Assembly: GCA_036389035.1 (NCBI GenBank)
Contig: DASVQQ010000011.1
Location: forward strand, 124,001 to 188,000
DNA from: Jatrophihabitans sp.
GTDB lineage: Bacteria; Actinomycetota; Actinomycetes; Mycobacteriales; Jatrophihabitantaceae
Reading direction: 5' to 3'
DNA length: 64,000 bases
The position numbers and the translations under genes were made by a program. Shown in pieces: positions 49,978 to 58,845 of the stretch. The notes under the pieces were generated by a model. The model did no database searches. It saw nothing but the letters and a program-made list of their open reading frames with translations, and was not told the DNA's origin. Every line of letters begins with the position of its first letter. The stretch's first letter is position 1.

Positions 49978-51398
49978 TACGCCGGGCCGCCGGCGGCCAG
50001 TTCGGCATGCCTTGCCAGTTCGACCAGGGCGGAGGTCGAGCGGCCCTGCAGGTACGGAACCGTCACCGCCTCGCCACCCCATTCGGCCAGCACCGCCGCC
50101 TCCGGCAGCGGCACCCCGGAGTAGTCGCCGCCCTTGGCCCAGATGTCCGGCCTGATCCGGCGCAGCACGGTGGCCGGGGTGTCCTCCTCGAAGACCACCA
50201 CCGCGTCCACGCACTCCAGCGCGGCCAGCACCCGGGCCCGGTCGGCAGCGGGTTGCAACGGCCGCTGAGCGCCCTTGAGCCGGCGCACCGAGTCATCGGA
50301 GTTCAGGCACACCACCAGGCAGTCTCCGACCGCTCGGGCGGCTTGCAAGGTGGCGATGTGCCCGGCATGCAGCAGGTCGAAACAGCCGCCGGTGGCCACC
50401 ACCACGCCACGCTGGCGCCGGACCCGGTCCAGCAGCGCGTCCAGTCCGGCGAGGGCTGATTCGGCGTCGGACAGTTCCGCGTCGGACAGTTCCGCGTCGG
50501 ACGGTTCGAGCCGGTAACCGGCTGCCGCTCCGGAGGCGACGAAGCGGCCGGCTGCCGCGACACCGAGCGCGACCGCCTCGCTGGGCAGCACGCCGTCGGC
50601 CAGCCCCGCGGCGGCCGCGGCGGCGAAGCAGTCCCCCGCCCCGCAGGTGTCACCGGCGCTGACCTGGGTCGGCGCAATCAGGTGCGGGGCATTGTCGGCA
50701 AGGCAGAACATCGCGCCCCGGGAGCCGAGCGTCACGCAGACCGATCCGGCTTGCCACTGTCGGGCCAGTTGCTGAGCGCCGCGTCTGATGGCGGCCAGCG
50801 ACGCGCCCGCGTCCATCGTCACGAAGCCGGCCAGCTCGGCGAGGTTGGGAGTGACCAGGGTGCTGCCGGGAACCGGGGCGGCGCCTCGCGGGTGCGGATC
50901 CCAGACCAGCGGGCAGCTCAGCGCCGCCAGCGCGGCTCGGAACGCCGGATCCGCGCTCACGCCCCGGCCGTAGTCCGCTACCAGCACCGCGGCGGCCGAA
51001 CTCAGGACGGCCAACGCGCGCTCGGGCAGCGGACCGATCGCCCCAGGGGCACCGCCGCGGTCCAACCGGGCAACCGGGTGCTCGGCCACCCGCAACCGGG
51101 TCTTGACCGGGGTGCTGCCGGCCCAGGGCACCGCCACCAACTCGAGCCGGCCGGCCAGCATCCGGCGCAGCTGCCGGCCCGCATCATCGGTCGCCACCGG
51201 CGCGACCAGCACCACCGGCCGCCGGCCCGCCATTGCCCGCGCCGCCAGCACCGCGGCCAGTGCCGCGCCGCCCGGACGCCGGTGCTCGACCGGATCGTGC
51301 AGCACCGGAACCGGCGCCTCCGGCGACAACCGGGCCGAGTCGGCGATCAGGTCGATGTCGAGCATCACATCGCCGACCACCACCAGCGGCGCGGTCAT
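49977..51398 (-). CDS. hldE: Bifunctional heptose-phosphate kinase/adenylyltransferase (HldE-like)
   Basis: 473 residues. N-terminal PfkB kinase: VVVGDVMLDIDLIADSARLSPEAPVP, VLVADYGRGVS, VTPNLAEL, and APTQVSAGDTCGAGDCFAAAA (catalytic Asp). C-terminal nucleotidyltransferase: GVVVATGGCFDLLHAGHIATLQAARAVGDCL (GxFDxxHxGH) and KGGDYSG. The linker repeats SDAELSDAELSDAE (15-bp units, about 50462-50510). It phosphorylates D-glycero-D-manno-heptose 7-phosphate and adenylylates the 1-phosphate. ATG at 51398 overlaps the GmhA stop (ATGA). Confidence 0.9.
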   Translation of the reverse strand: MTAPLVVVGDVMLDIDLIADSARLSPEAPVPVLHDPVEHRRPGGAALAAVLAARAMAGRRPVVLVAPVATDDAGRQLRRMLAGRLELVAVPWAGSTPVKTRLRVAEHPVARLDRGGAPGAIGPLPERALAVLSSAAAVLVADYGRGVSADPAFRAALAALSCPLVWDPHPRGAAPVPGSTLVTPNLAELAGFVTMDAGASLAAIRRGAQQLARQWQAGSVCVTLGSRGAMFCLADNAPHLIAPTQVSAGDTCGAGDCFAAAAAAGLADGVLPSEAVALGVAAAGRFVASGAAAGYRLEPSDAELSDAELSDAESALAGLDALLDRVRRQRGVVVATGGCFDLLHAGHIATLQAARAVGDCLVVCLNSDDSVRRLKGAQRPLQPAADRARVLAALECVDAVVVFEEDTPATVLRRIRPDIWAKGGDYSGVPLPEAAVLAEWGGEAVTVPYLQGRSTSALVELARHAELAAGGPA

Positions 51399-52123
51399 CG
51401 CGCCCACCATCGGCCCAGCTCAGCCTCGCCGGGGGGCAGCCCAGCCTCACTGGGAATCAGCTCAGCCTCACCGTGGATCAGCTCAGCCTCGCTGCGGATC
51501 AGCTCAGCCTCGCTGCGGATCAGCCCAGCCTCGCCGCGGACCAGCTCGGCGTCCATCGCCTCGCAGATCAGGTGCAGGGCCACCAGGTGCAGTTCCTGGA
51601 CCGTGGCCGTCGCCGGGCTGCAGATCGGCAGCACCTCCTCGGCGACCTCGGCCAGCGGATTGGGAACCGGGCCCGTCATCGCCCAGGTCCGCAGGCCGCA
51701 GTCCCGAGCCCGGACGGCAGCGGCGATCACGTTCGGGCTGCGACCCGACGTCGACATCAGCACGCACACGTCACCGGGTCGGCCGTGCGCCTGGACCTGC
51801 CGGGCGAAGACCTCCTCGATGCCGTAGTCGTTCATGATGGCGGTCAACGCCGACGGCTCGCTGTGCAGGGCGACGGCCGAGAATGGCGCCCGGTCCTCGG
51901 CATACCGACCGACGATCTCGGCGCTGAAGTGCTGGGCCTGGGCCGCGCTGCCACCGTTGCCGGCGACCAGCAACCGCGAGCCGGAGCTGAGCGCGCCAGC
52001 CAGCCTGGTCCCCCAGTCCGCGGCGATCTCGGCGGCCGGGCCGAATTCGGTCAGCGCCTGGGCAAGCGCCTGGACGTGGGCCATCGCCAGCCGCCTGGGC
52101 AGGCCGGTCAGCAGCTCGGTCAT
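51395..52123 (-). CDS. gmhA: Sedoheptulose 7-phosphate isomerase (GmhA) with 7-residue repeat tail
   Basis: 242 residues. SIS domain: LLVAGNGGSAAQAQHFSAEIVGRY, ALTAIMNDYGIEEVFARQVQ, VCVLMSTSGRSPNVIAAA and VQELHLVALHLICEAMD match GmhA. It makes D-glycero-D-manno-heptose 7-phosphate, the first step of heptose synthesis. From about residue 200 the chain is seven-residue repeats of the type EAELIRS (six units, 21-bp DNA units at 51417-51542), absent from ordinary GmhA. ATG at 52123 overlaps the GT4 stop. Confidence 0.9.
   Translation of the reverse strand: MTELLTGLPRRLAMAHVQALAQALTEFGPAAEIAADWGTRLAGALSSGSRLLVAGNGGSAAQAQHFSAEIVGRYAEDRAPFSAVALHSEPSALTAIMNDYGIEEVFARQVQAHGRPGDVCVLMSTSGRSPNVIAAAVRARDCGLRTWAMTGPVPNPLAEVAEEVLPICSPATATVQELHLVALHLICEAMDAELVRGEAGLIRSEAELIRSEAELIHGEAELIPSEAGLPPGEAELGRWWAR
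51417..51542. repeat. 21-bp coding tandem repeat, six units, in the gmhA 3' end
   Basis: Units such as CTCAGCCTCGCTGCGGATC recur exactly every 21 bp, coding seven-residue repeats (about EAELIRS on the minus strand) up to the stop. Variation between units is mostly at third positions or conservative, implying that the peptide is under selection or the array is young. Confidence 0.95.
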
Positions 52124-53442
52124 CGCGCCACCTCCACGGTCACGTCGGACAGCTGGCCTGCCGTCGCCGGCCGGGCCAGCGGGCCTGCCGTCCCCGGCCG
52201 GGAAAGCTGGCCTGCCGTCGCCGGCCGGGCCAGCGGGACTGCCGGCGCCAGCCGCTCGGCCAGCACGCTGCGGTAACACGCCTCGGTCTGCTCGGCGACG
52301 GTGCTCCAGCCGTAGCGGGCCAGCACCCGGTCCCGACCGGCCTGGGCCATGGCCAGCCGCCGGGGCCGGTCGGCCAGCAACTCGTTCACCGCCGCCGCCA
52401 GCAGCTCCGGACGTCGCGGCGGCACCAGCCGTCCGGTGACGCCGTCGAGCACGGTGTCGCGCAACCCGCCGACCGCGGTGGCGACCACCGGCAGGCCGGC
52501 CGCCATCGCCTCCAGCGGGGTGATGCCGAACGGCTCGTACCAGGGCACGGCCAGCAGCAGGTCACACGAGCGCATGATCTCGGGCAGCTGGGCATGCGGC
52601 TGCCGGCCCAGCAGCCGGACCCGGTCCCCGACTCCGTGGCCGGCCGCCAGCGCCAGCAGCCGCCGGGACTCCTCGTCATCTGCCAGGCGGTCCGGGGCCG
52701 GCCCGCCGACCACCAGCAACTCGGCGTCGGGCACCCCGGCCAGTGCCTCGATCGCGTCAGCTACGCCCTTGCGAGGCACCAACCGGCCCAGGATCAGCAA
52801 CCGGGCCGGCCGGTCGCCGTCGCCGCGTGCCGCCCGTCCGGCCGGGGTGAACAGGTCCAGATCCACGCCGCAGGGCACGATCTCCACCCGGTCGCGCGGC
52901 ACCCCCATCGACCGCAGCTCACTGACCTCGTCGGTGCAGGTGGCGATCACCAGGTCGGCGGTGCGCGCGATCAGCCGCTCGGCGCCGATCCGCTCCGGCG
53001 GGCTGGTGTCCGAGCTGCCCTGCCAGCGCCGTTTCACCTTTCCCAGCGCGTGAAAGGTCTGCACCACCGGCAATCCGAGCCCCGCCGCGGCCTGCAGCGA
53101 CGCCAGCCCGCTCATCCAGAAATGCGCGTGCACCAGATCGGGCCGTTGCCGCCGGCAGCGCTCGGCGAGCTGAAGGCCGAAGCTGTCCATGAACGGCAGC
53201 AACTCGTCCTTGCCGATAGCCGCGGCCGGGCCGGCGCTCAGGTGCTCGACCCGCACGCCTGGCAGCAGCGGCACGCTCGTCGGCGTGCTGGGGTCCTCCC
53301 GGCGGGTGTAGACCACCACCTGGTGCCCGCGCCGGGCCAGCGCGGCCGAGAGCGCGGCCACGTGCACGTTCTGGCCACCCGCGTCGACCCCGCCCAGGCA
53401 GGCCAGCGGGCTCGCATGCTCTGAGACCATCGCGATCTTCAT
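52120..53442 (-). CDS. GT4-family glycosyltransferase
   Basis: 440 residues. GT-B fold: MKIAMVSEHASPLACLGGVDAGGQNVHV (donor loop GGVDAGGQ), HAHFWMSGLAS, VVQTFHALGKVKR, LLILGRLVPRKGVADAIEAL, and PWYEPFGITPLEAMAAGLPV with the E-x7-E motif. GGQN is typical of sucrose/MshA-like GT4. The last ~45 residues repeat LARPATAGQ-type nine-mers (27-bp units, 52151-52257). GGAGG precedes the ATG at 53442. Donor and acceptor unknown; it is between another GT and gmhA. Confidence 0.85.
   Translation of the reverse strand: MKIAMVSEHASPLACLGGVDAGGQNVHVAALSAALARRGHQVVVYTRREDPSTPTSVPLLPGVRVEHLSAGPAAAIGKDELLPFMDSFGLQLAERCRRQRPDLVHAHFWMSGLASLQAAAGLGLPVVQTFHALGKVKRRWQGSSDTSPPERIGAERLIARTADLVIATCTDEVSELRSMGVPRDRVEIVPCGVDLDLFTPAGRAARGDGDRPARLLILGRLVPRKGVADAIEALAGVPDAELLVVGGPAPDRLADDEESRRLLALAAGHGVGDRVRLLGRQPHAQLPEIMRSCDLLLAVPWYEPFGITPLEAMAAGLPVVATAVGGLRDTVLDGVTGRLVPPRRPELLAAAVNELLADRPRRLAMAQAGRDRVLARYGWSTVAEQTEACYRSVLAERLAPAVPLARPATAGQLSRPGTAGPLARPATAGQLSDVTVEVAR
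52151..52257. repeat. 27-bp coding tandem repeat in the GT4 gene 3' end
   Basis: Three full units and part of a fourth, from AGCTGGCCTGCCGTCGCCGG (52151), coding nine-residue LARPATAGQ-like repeats near the C-terminus. Alternating variants (AGCTGG/AGCGGG) suggest a 54-bp higher-order step. Confidence 0.9.
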
Positions 53443-53458
53443 CTGCTCGCCTCCACTC

Positions 53459-54439
53459 TCATCTGGTGAGCCCGTCCAGCAGCACGTCCCAGTCGGCCAG
53501 AAATCTCTTGAGCCCATAGCGTTCGAGCGCCGCGGCCCGGGCGGCCAGCCCGCAGGCCCGGGCCAGCTCCGGTTCGGCGAGGAAGCTGCGCAGCCGCGAC
53601 GCCAGCCGGCTGACGTCGGTGCTGATCTCGCCGGCCTCGGGGGGCACCGCGGCCACCGCCTCGGTGGTGGCCAGGGCGAGCACCGGCATCCCCAGCTGCA
53701 TCGCCTCGATCAGGGTGAGGCCGAGCGAGGTCCACCGGGTCAGGTGCAGGTAGGCCCGCCGCCGGGCCAGCTCGGTATGCATCTGGTCCTGGGTGGCGAT
53801 CTCGGAGTACCCGACCAGCCGGTCCGGCGCCAGGCCGGCAGCGCGAGCCCGCCCGTCGGTGAACTGCTCTGCCTGCATGCCGAACAGATCGACCGGCGCC
53901 ACCGGAAGGAACTGCTCGATCAGGTCCGCTCCGACGATCCGACCCCGGCGGCCCGGCTCGTTCACCACCACCGCGGCCCGGCTCAGCTCGCCGGTGTAGC
54001 GGGCGCCGGGATCGACGATGCCGTGCTCGATGACGGTGCTCGGCGCGCGGCCGTTGTCCCAGAACAGCTTGTTGAAATGGGTCACGTGAACCAGCGCGAT
54101 ATCGGAGCGGTCAGCGAGATGGTGCCGTTGCGTGCAGGGCGACTCGTCCGGGGTGTTGTGCTCCAGGTAGACCGCGGGCAGCTCCTTGCCCGGCTCGCGG
54201 CCCAGCCACCGGCGCACCAGCTCCAGCTCGTTCGGCCGTTGCAGCAGCACCACGTCGAAGTCCTGCTCGCGCAGCGCGGCAGGCGCCAGTTCGGTGACCG
54301 AACCCGGCCACGACCAGGTGCGAGCCCGTCCCAGACCGTCCGGGCCACGGTCGGGCAACACCGGAACGACGTAGTCGTGGCTGCCCTGGACGAAGGCCGT
54401 CATCCAGCTTCCGTGCACGTGCCAGAGCAGGATTCTCAT
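53459..54439 (-). CDS. Glycosyltransferase (GT-B, family not certain)
   Basis: 326 residues. MRILLWHVHGSWMTAFVQGS, FDVVLLQRPNELELVRRWL, VYLEHNTPDESPC, VTHFNKLFWDNGRAPSTVIEHG and LTRWTSLGLTLIEAMQLGMPVLALATTEAVAAVP are GT-B features, the last resembling the GT4 nucleotide-binding end. It lacks a long N-terminal half. ATG at 54439 overlaps the GT9 stop (ATGA); the stop is 17 bases before the GT4 start. Presumably adds one sugar of the operon's glycan. Confidence 0.75.
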   Translation of the reverse strand: MRILLWHVHGSWMTAFVQGSHDYVVPVLPDRGPDGLGRARTWSWPGSVTELAPAALREQDFDVVLLQRPNELELVRRWLGREPGKELPAVYLEHNTPDESPCTQRHHLADRSDIALVHVTHFNKLFWDNGRAPSTVIEHGIVDPGARYTGELSRAAVVVNEPGRRGRIVGADLIEQFLPVAPVDLFGMQAEQFTDGRARAAGLAPDRLVGYSEIATQDQMHTELARRRAYLHLTRWTSLGLTLIEAMQLGMPVLALATTEAVAAVPPEAGEISTDVSRLASRLRSFLAEPELARACGLAARAAALERYGLKRFLADWDVLLDGLTR

Positions 54440-55515
54440 CCGGTCACCGCCAAAGCCGGTGCGGTCGTCTGTTGTCTGACAATCCGTATGACAGCAGCGA
54501 CCACCGTCGCCGGATCGACCCCGCTGAGGCAGGGATGCCCCGGCACGGGGCACGTTGTCCGGCGGCTGCCCCGACAGGCCGCGTCCTGATCGCCGAGCAG
54601 CGCCACCGGCACCCCGTACGGGGCCCACCGGGTGGCCGGCACCACCGGGGAGAACAGCGACACCACCGGCGTGCCGACCGCCGCGGCCAGATGCGCCGGA
54701 CCGGTGTTGGCGACCAGCACAGCCGAGGCTCCGGCCAGCAACCGGGCGAGTTCGGCCAGTTCCAGCTGGCCGGCCAGATCCAGCGCCTTGGCCGCAAGGG
54801 CGGTAGGCAGGCCCGCATGCGCCGCGGCCACGATGCCGGCAGTGAGCTCGCGCTCGGACTCCGAACCGGTCACCAGTACCTGCCAACCCGCCACGCACAG
54901 CTGCCGGACGGTCTCGGCCCACAGCGGAGCGGGATAGGCTCGGGCCGCCGCCGTGGTGCCCGGATGCACTACCAGATAACAAGATTCCGGCTCAGCGAGG
55001 CAGCCGTCCGGCGGCGCCGGCAGCCGAACGGCCAGCTTGCCCTGATCGCCGGGCGGCAGTTCATAGCCGGCTGCCCGCACCGTGGCCAGCATCCGCTCGG
55101 GCTCGGGCCCGTCCTCGGCGACCGGCAGCCGCAGGTCCAGCAGCGAGCCGGGATAGTCCTCGCTGCTGGCCACGATCCGCCGAACGCCGGCCAGCCGCAG
55201 CAGCAGCGCGGTGGGCAGGGGTGACTGGTGGAACGAGGTGAGGATCACGGCCTCGTCCAGTCCCAGGCCGGCCAGCCGCTCGACGAGATCGGCGATCTCC
55301 GCCGGCGACACGCTGGGCGCGGGGTTCGCGATCCACGGGCAGGCCCACACCAGCACCTCGTCCACCCCGGGCAGCAACCGACCGGCAGCCTGCCCCAACG
55401 GCCCGGTGAGCAGCGTCAGGTGGTCCGCCGCGGCTGCCACCGCCCGGATCGCCGGCCCGGACACCAGCACATCACCCATGCTGTCCAGGCGCACCACCAG
55501 CAAGCGGCGGCTCAC
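54436..55515 (-). CDS. GT9-family glycosyltransferase, second copy (heptosyltransferase-like)
   Basis: 359 residues. LLVVRLDSMGDVLVSGPAIRAVAA (GT9 start), VILTSFHQSPLPTALLLRLAGV, YLVVHPGTTAAARAYPAPLWA (PG motif) and AVLVANTGPAHLAAAVGTPVVSLFSPVVPA. A late CRGSRRTTCPVPGHPCLSGVD has three Cys, as in RfaF-like proteins. GTG at 55515 overlaps the previous stop (GTGA). With the other GT9 it would add two heptoses or use related donors. Confidence 0.85.
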   Translation of the reverse strand: MSRRLLVVRLDSMGDVLVSGPAIRAVAAAADHLTLLTGPLGQAAGRLLPGVDEVLVWACPWIANPAPSVSPAEIADLVERLAGLGLDEAVILTSFHQSPLPTALLLRLAGVRRIVASSEDYPGSLLDLRLPVAEDGPEPERMLATVRAAGYELPPGDQGKLAVRLPAPPDGCLAEPESCYLVVHPGTTAAARAYPAPLWAETVRQLCVAGWQVLVTGSESERELTAGIVAAAHAGLPTALAAKALDLAGQLELAELARLLAGASAVLVANTGPAHLAAAVGTPVVSLFSPVVPATRWAPYGVPVALLGDQDAACRGSRRTTCPVPGHPCLSGVDPATVVAAVIRIVRQQTTAPALAVTG

Positions 55516-57035
55516 CGCAGGCCGGCCAGGACGAGATCTACCGCTTCGGCCAGGTCGGCGGCCCGCAGCGGCGCGGCCGCCACCTCCTCGCGCCGGGTCT
55601 GCTCCGTCGGAACCAGGATCGAGGCCGCGCCCGCCGCCGCGGCCGAGCCGATGTCGGACCCGATGTCACCGATGACCACGCAGTTGCCGGCCGAAACTCC
55701 CAGCTCGGCGGCCGCCTGGCGGATCAGGCCGGGTGCGGGCTTGCGGCACCCGCACCCCGCCTCGTCGGTGTGCGGGCAGACGAACCAGCCGTCGAACGGC
55801 CCCAGCAGCGCCTCGATCCGGGCGTTGACCGCCTCGACCTGGGCCGCGCTGAGCAGGCCACGGCCGATGCCGGACTGGTTGGTGATCACCGCCACCGGGA
55901 TGCCGGCAGCTCGCAGCCGATCCAGTGCCCGCCGGGCTCCTGGCATCGGCGACACCGCCGCCGGATCGCCGTTGTAGGGCACGTCACGCACCAGCGTGCC
56001 GTCGCGGTCCAGCAGCACCGCGGCCGGCCGATCGGCAGCCGGCTCGCCGGGCCGGCCGGTGCCGCGGCTGGCCAGCGCCCGCAACCAGAACCAGCTGGCG
56101 GCGGGTGGGATCAGCACGCTGGTGCTGATCATCCGCAGCACCTCGGCCCGGTCGCGGGGACCCGGCGCGATCCGGCGCCAGCTGAACTCGGCGGTGTTGC
56201 CGGCCCACACCAGCCCGGCCAGCGCCGCCGGCCGCCGGTGGCCGGTGGCCGCGGCGGTCAGGGCCGCCAGTGCGGCCGCCGTGCTGAGCAGGTGCTGGGG
56301 ACGCCGGCCCAACGGCGCGGCGGCACGACGGCGCCACCCTCGGCCATGCAACCGTCGCATCAGCACGTCATCGGCATTGCCTCGCTGCTGGTGAACGCTG
56401 GCCCACCAGCCCGCCGGCCGCACCGGGTGCACCGTCCGCCGATCACCCCGGCACAGCTGCCACCCGCGATCCAGCATCCGCAGCGCCAGGTCGGCGTCCT
56501 CGCGGAAGGCGCGTGGAAACCGCTCGTCGAAGCCGCCGCAGTCCAGCAAGGCGGACCGCCGGTAGGCCATGTCAGCGGTGATCCAGGCGGCGGTCGCCAA
56601 TCCGGCGGTGCCGCGCTCCCAGTCCCGTGGCCGCCGGTCAGCCGGCAGCGGCACCTCGATCCGCCCCTGCGAACCGCTGACCGCCGCCGATGCCGTGGCC
56701 AGGTCGTGCTCGAGACCAGCCAGCCAGGTCGGGCTTACCAGCACGTCGTCGTCCAGAAACGCCACCCAGTCGCTGTCACACGCCCGCCAACCGGCGTTGC
56801 GGGCGGCAGCCGGCCCCCGGCCTCCGCTGCGCAGCACCGTGATCGGCCAGCCCGCCGCCCGGTGCCCGGCCAGCTCCAGCGCAGTTGCCGGATCGGGCCG
56901 GTCATCCACCAGCACGACCGGCGGCAACGCCCGCCCGGTCACCGTCGCCGACTCGGCAAGGCTGTCCAACAACACTGGGAGCGAGCGGCGACCGACGGTC
57001 GGGATCACCACCGCGTAGCTCGGTCCAGCGCTCAT
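55512..57035 (-). CDS. Fusion: GT2 glycosyltransferase plus GmhB-type HAD phosphatase
   Basis: 507 residues. Residues 1-~210 are GT2: YAVVIPTVGRRSLPVLLDSLA, VVLVDDRPDP, WVAFLDDDVLVSPTWLAGL (DDD metal motif), AYRRSALLDCGGFDERFPRAFREDADLALR. A ~110-residue stretch with AALAGLVWAGNTAEFSW follows. From ~335 comes HAD-IIIA/GmhB: VLLDRDGTLVRDVPYNGDP (nucleophile Asp), VITNQSGIGRGLLS, CPHTDEAGCGCRKPAPGLI (zinc-binding CxH...CxC loop) and VVIGDIGSDIGSA. GmhB removes the 7-phosphate of heptose 1,7-bisphosphate. A fusion with a GT2 is unusual. ATG overlaps the carbamoyltransferase stop. Confidence 0.85.
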   Translation of the reverse strand: MSAGPSYAVVIPTVGRRSLPVLLDSLAESATVTGRALPPVVLVDDRPDPATALELAGHRAAGWPITVLRSGGRGPAAARNAGWRACDSDWVAFLDDDVLVSPTWLAGLEHDLATASAAVSGSQGRIEVPLPADRRPRDWERGTAGLATAAWITADMAYRRSALLDCGGFDERFPRAFREDADLALRMLDRGWQLCRGDRRTVHPVRPAGWWASVHQQRGNADDVLMRRLHGRGWRRRAAAPLGRRPQHLLSTAAALAALTAAATGHRRPAALAGLVWAGNTAEFSWRRIAPGPRDRAEVLRMISTSVLIPPAASWFWLRALASRGTGRPGEPAADRPAAVLLDRDGTLVRDVPYNGDPAAVSPMPGARRALDRLRAAGIPVAVITNQSGIGRGLLSAAQVEAVNARIEALLGPFDGWFVCPHTDEAGCGCRKPAPGLIRQAAAELGVSAGNCVVIGDIGSDIGSAAAAGAASILVPTEQTRREEVAAAPLRAADLAEAVDLVLAGLR

Positions 57036-58801
57036 TGCGGCGGCCCCGAGTCCGAGAATCCGGTGTCTGACGGCCCTGAGTCCGGCAACCCAGTGTCTGA
57101 CGGCCCCGAGTCCGACGATCCCAGGTCCGGCAACCCCAATTGCGGCAACAGGACGGGCGATGTTCCCAGGCCGGGCCGGCGCACCGCGAACGGGCCGATC
57201 GCGAGCAGGTCGACCGGGGTGGAGCCGAAGCACTCGAGCGCGTCACGGGGCGAATCAACCATCGGCCGGCCCGCGGTGTTGAGACTGGTGTTGACCACCA
57301 CCGGCAGGCCGGTGCGCTCGGCGAAGTGTTCAAGCAGCCGGGCCACCAGCGGCTCGGTGGCCGGATCGACGGTCTGGATGCGGGCCGTTCCGTCGACGTG
57401 CACCACTGCCGGGATCTTCTCGCGCCACTGGTCGGCCACCTGGTGGACGAACAGCATGTACGGCGACGGGATCGGCCCGGCGCTGAACAACTCCGCGGCC
57501 CGGGAGGCCAGCACCATGGGCGCCACCGGGCGGAACTGCTCGCGGCCCTTGACGTCGTTGAGCCGTTCCAGGTTCTCGGCGCGGCCGGGATGCGCCATCA
57601 GCGACCGGTGCCCGAGCGCCCGCGGGCCGTACTCGCTGCGGCCCTGGAACCAGGCCACGATGCCGTCGGCGGCCAGCGTCTGGGCGGCCGCCTCGGCGAT
57701 GTCGGCGGGCCGGTCGTAAGGCAGCTTCGCCGTTCGCAGCGCCGCCTCGATCTCGGCGTCGCTCCACTGCCGGCCGAGGTCCGCTCCGGGCATCGCGGCA
57801 GCCGGTTCGCCGAGTTGCTGGGCGCCGGCAAGCGCGGCTCCCAGGGCGGTGCCGGCGTCACCGGCGGCCGGTTGCACCCATACCTCGGAGAACCCGCTCT
57901 CGCGCCACAACCGGCTGTTGGCAACGCAGTTCAGCGCGACCCCGCCGGCCAGCGCCAGCTTGGTGCTGCCGGTCCGGGCTCGCAGCCAGCGGGCCAGCTC
58001 CAGCAGCACCTCTTCCAGAACCGCCTGCAGGCTGGCCGCCAGATCGGCGTGCTCAGCGCTCCAGGGCTCGTCCGGTCGGCGTTTCTTGGCAAGGGAATTC
58101 CAGTCGACACCGCTGGTCCGGAACCCGCCGTCAGGGTGGGCGTGCACCAGCGGGCGCAGGTCATCGAGGTAACGGGGCGTGCCGTAGGAGGCCAGCGCCA
58201 TCACCTTGAACTCGTCCGAACTCCGCAGAAAACCAAGGTGCTCGGTGGCGTCCTCGTACAGCAACCCCAGCGAGTGCGGCAATTGCTGGCTGTGCAGGAT
58301 CTGCAATTCCCCTTGTTCATAAAGGCCTGCCAGTGAACTGTGCCGCTCACCCCGGCCATCGAGCACCAGCACGGCGCAGTCCTGGTCGAACGGCGCCGCC
58401 AGTCCGGCCGACGCGGCATGCGCGACATGGTGCGCGACGAAACTCACCTGTGAGGGGTCCAGTCCGGGCAACGCGCTGGCCAGGAAATCCGGAGCGGCGA
58501 CCGCATAGCGCTGCCGAAGTTCGTCCCAGGGGTCGAACACCCCCAACTGGTCCGCAGGCAGGTGCAACGCCGGGTCGAAAGAATAGGTCACTGCGTCTAG
58601 GTCACCGGGTTTCAAACCGGCCTGTTCCAGACACCACGCCGCCGACAGCTCGGGTAATTCCCACGCGGAGAACGGCACCGGGCGCTTGCCGTGCTTGCGC
58701 CTGCTGAACCGTTCCTCTTCGGCGGCCGCGACTATCTGACCGTCCACGATCAGCGCTGCCGCCGGATCGTGATAGAGAGCATTGATGCCCAGGATTCGCA
58801 T
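57032..58801 (-). CDS. NodU/CmcH-family carbamoyltransferase
   Basis: About 589 residues. MRILGINALYHDPAAALI at the start (His and Asp of the first active site), EEERFSRRKHGKRP, SFVAHHVAHAASAGLAAPF, LALAGGVALNCVANSRL, and the C-terminal YrdC-like FQGRSEYGPRALGHRSLMAHP. It transfers a carbamoyl group from carbamoyl phosphate via carbamoyl-AMP to a sugar OH. I prefer the ATG at 58801 (AGGGAAG upstream) to the GTG at 58822. The last ~35 residues are repeats (GPSDTGLPDSGPSDTGFSD; 30-bp units 57040-57135). First gene of the long operon down to the SDR. Confidence 0.88.
   Translation of the reverse strand: MRILGINALYHDPAAALIVDGQIVAAAEEERFSRRKHGKRPVPFSAWELPELSAAWCLEQAGLKPGDLDAVTYSFDPALHLPADQLGVFDPWDELRQRYAVAAPDFLASALPGLDPSQVSFVAHHVAHAASAGLAAPFDQDCAVLVLDGRGERHSSLAGLYEQGELQILHSQQLPHSLGLLYEDATEHLGFLRSSDEFKVMALASYGTPRYLDDLRPLVHAHPDGGFRTSGVDWNSLAKKRRPDEPWSAEHADLAASLQAVLEEVLLELARWLRARTGSTKLALAGGVALNCVANSRLWRESGFSEVWVQPAAGDAGTALGAALAGAQQLGEPAAAMPGADLGRQWSDAEIEAALRTAKLPYDRPADIAEAAAQTLAADGIVAWFQGRSEYGPRALGHRSLMAHPGRAENLERLNDVKGREQFRPVAPMVLASRAAELFSAGPIPSPYMLFVHQVADQWREKIPAVVHVDGTARIQTVDPATEPLVARLLEHFAERTGLPVVVNTSLNTAGRPMVDSPRDALECFGSTPVDLLAIGPFAVRRPGLGTSPVLLPQLGLPDLGSSDSGPSDTGLPDSGPSDTGFSDSGPPQ
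57040..57135. repeat. 30-bp coding tandem repeat at the carbamoyltransferase 3' end
   Basis: Three degenerate units of about 30 bp with GTCTGACGGCCCCGAGTCCG, coding Asp/Ser/Gly/Pro repeats right up to the stop at 57032. Confidence 0.85.
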
Positions 58802-58845
58802 CTTCCCTGCCGTCGTCGACACATCTGCGAGCGCGGCCGCACGAT

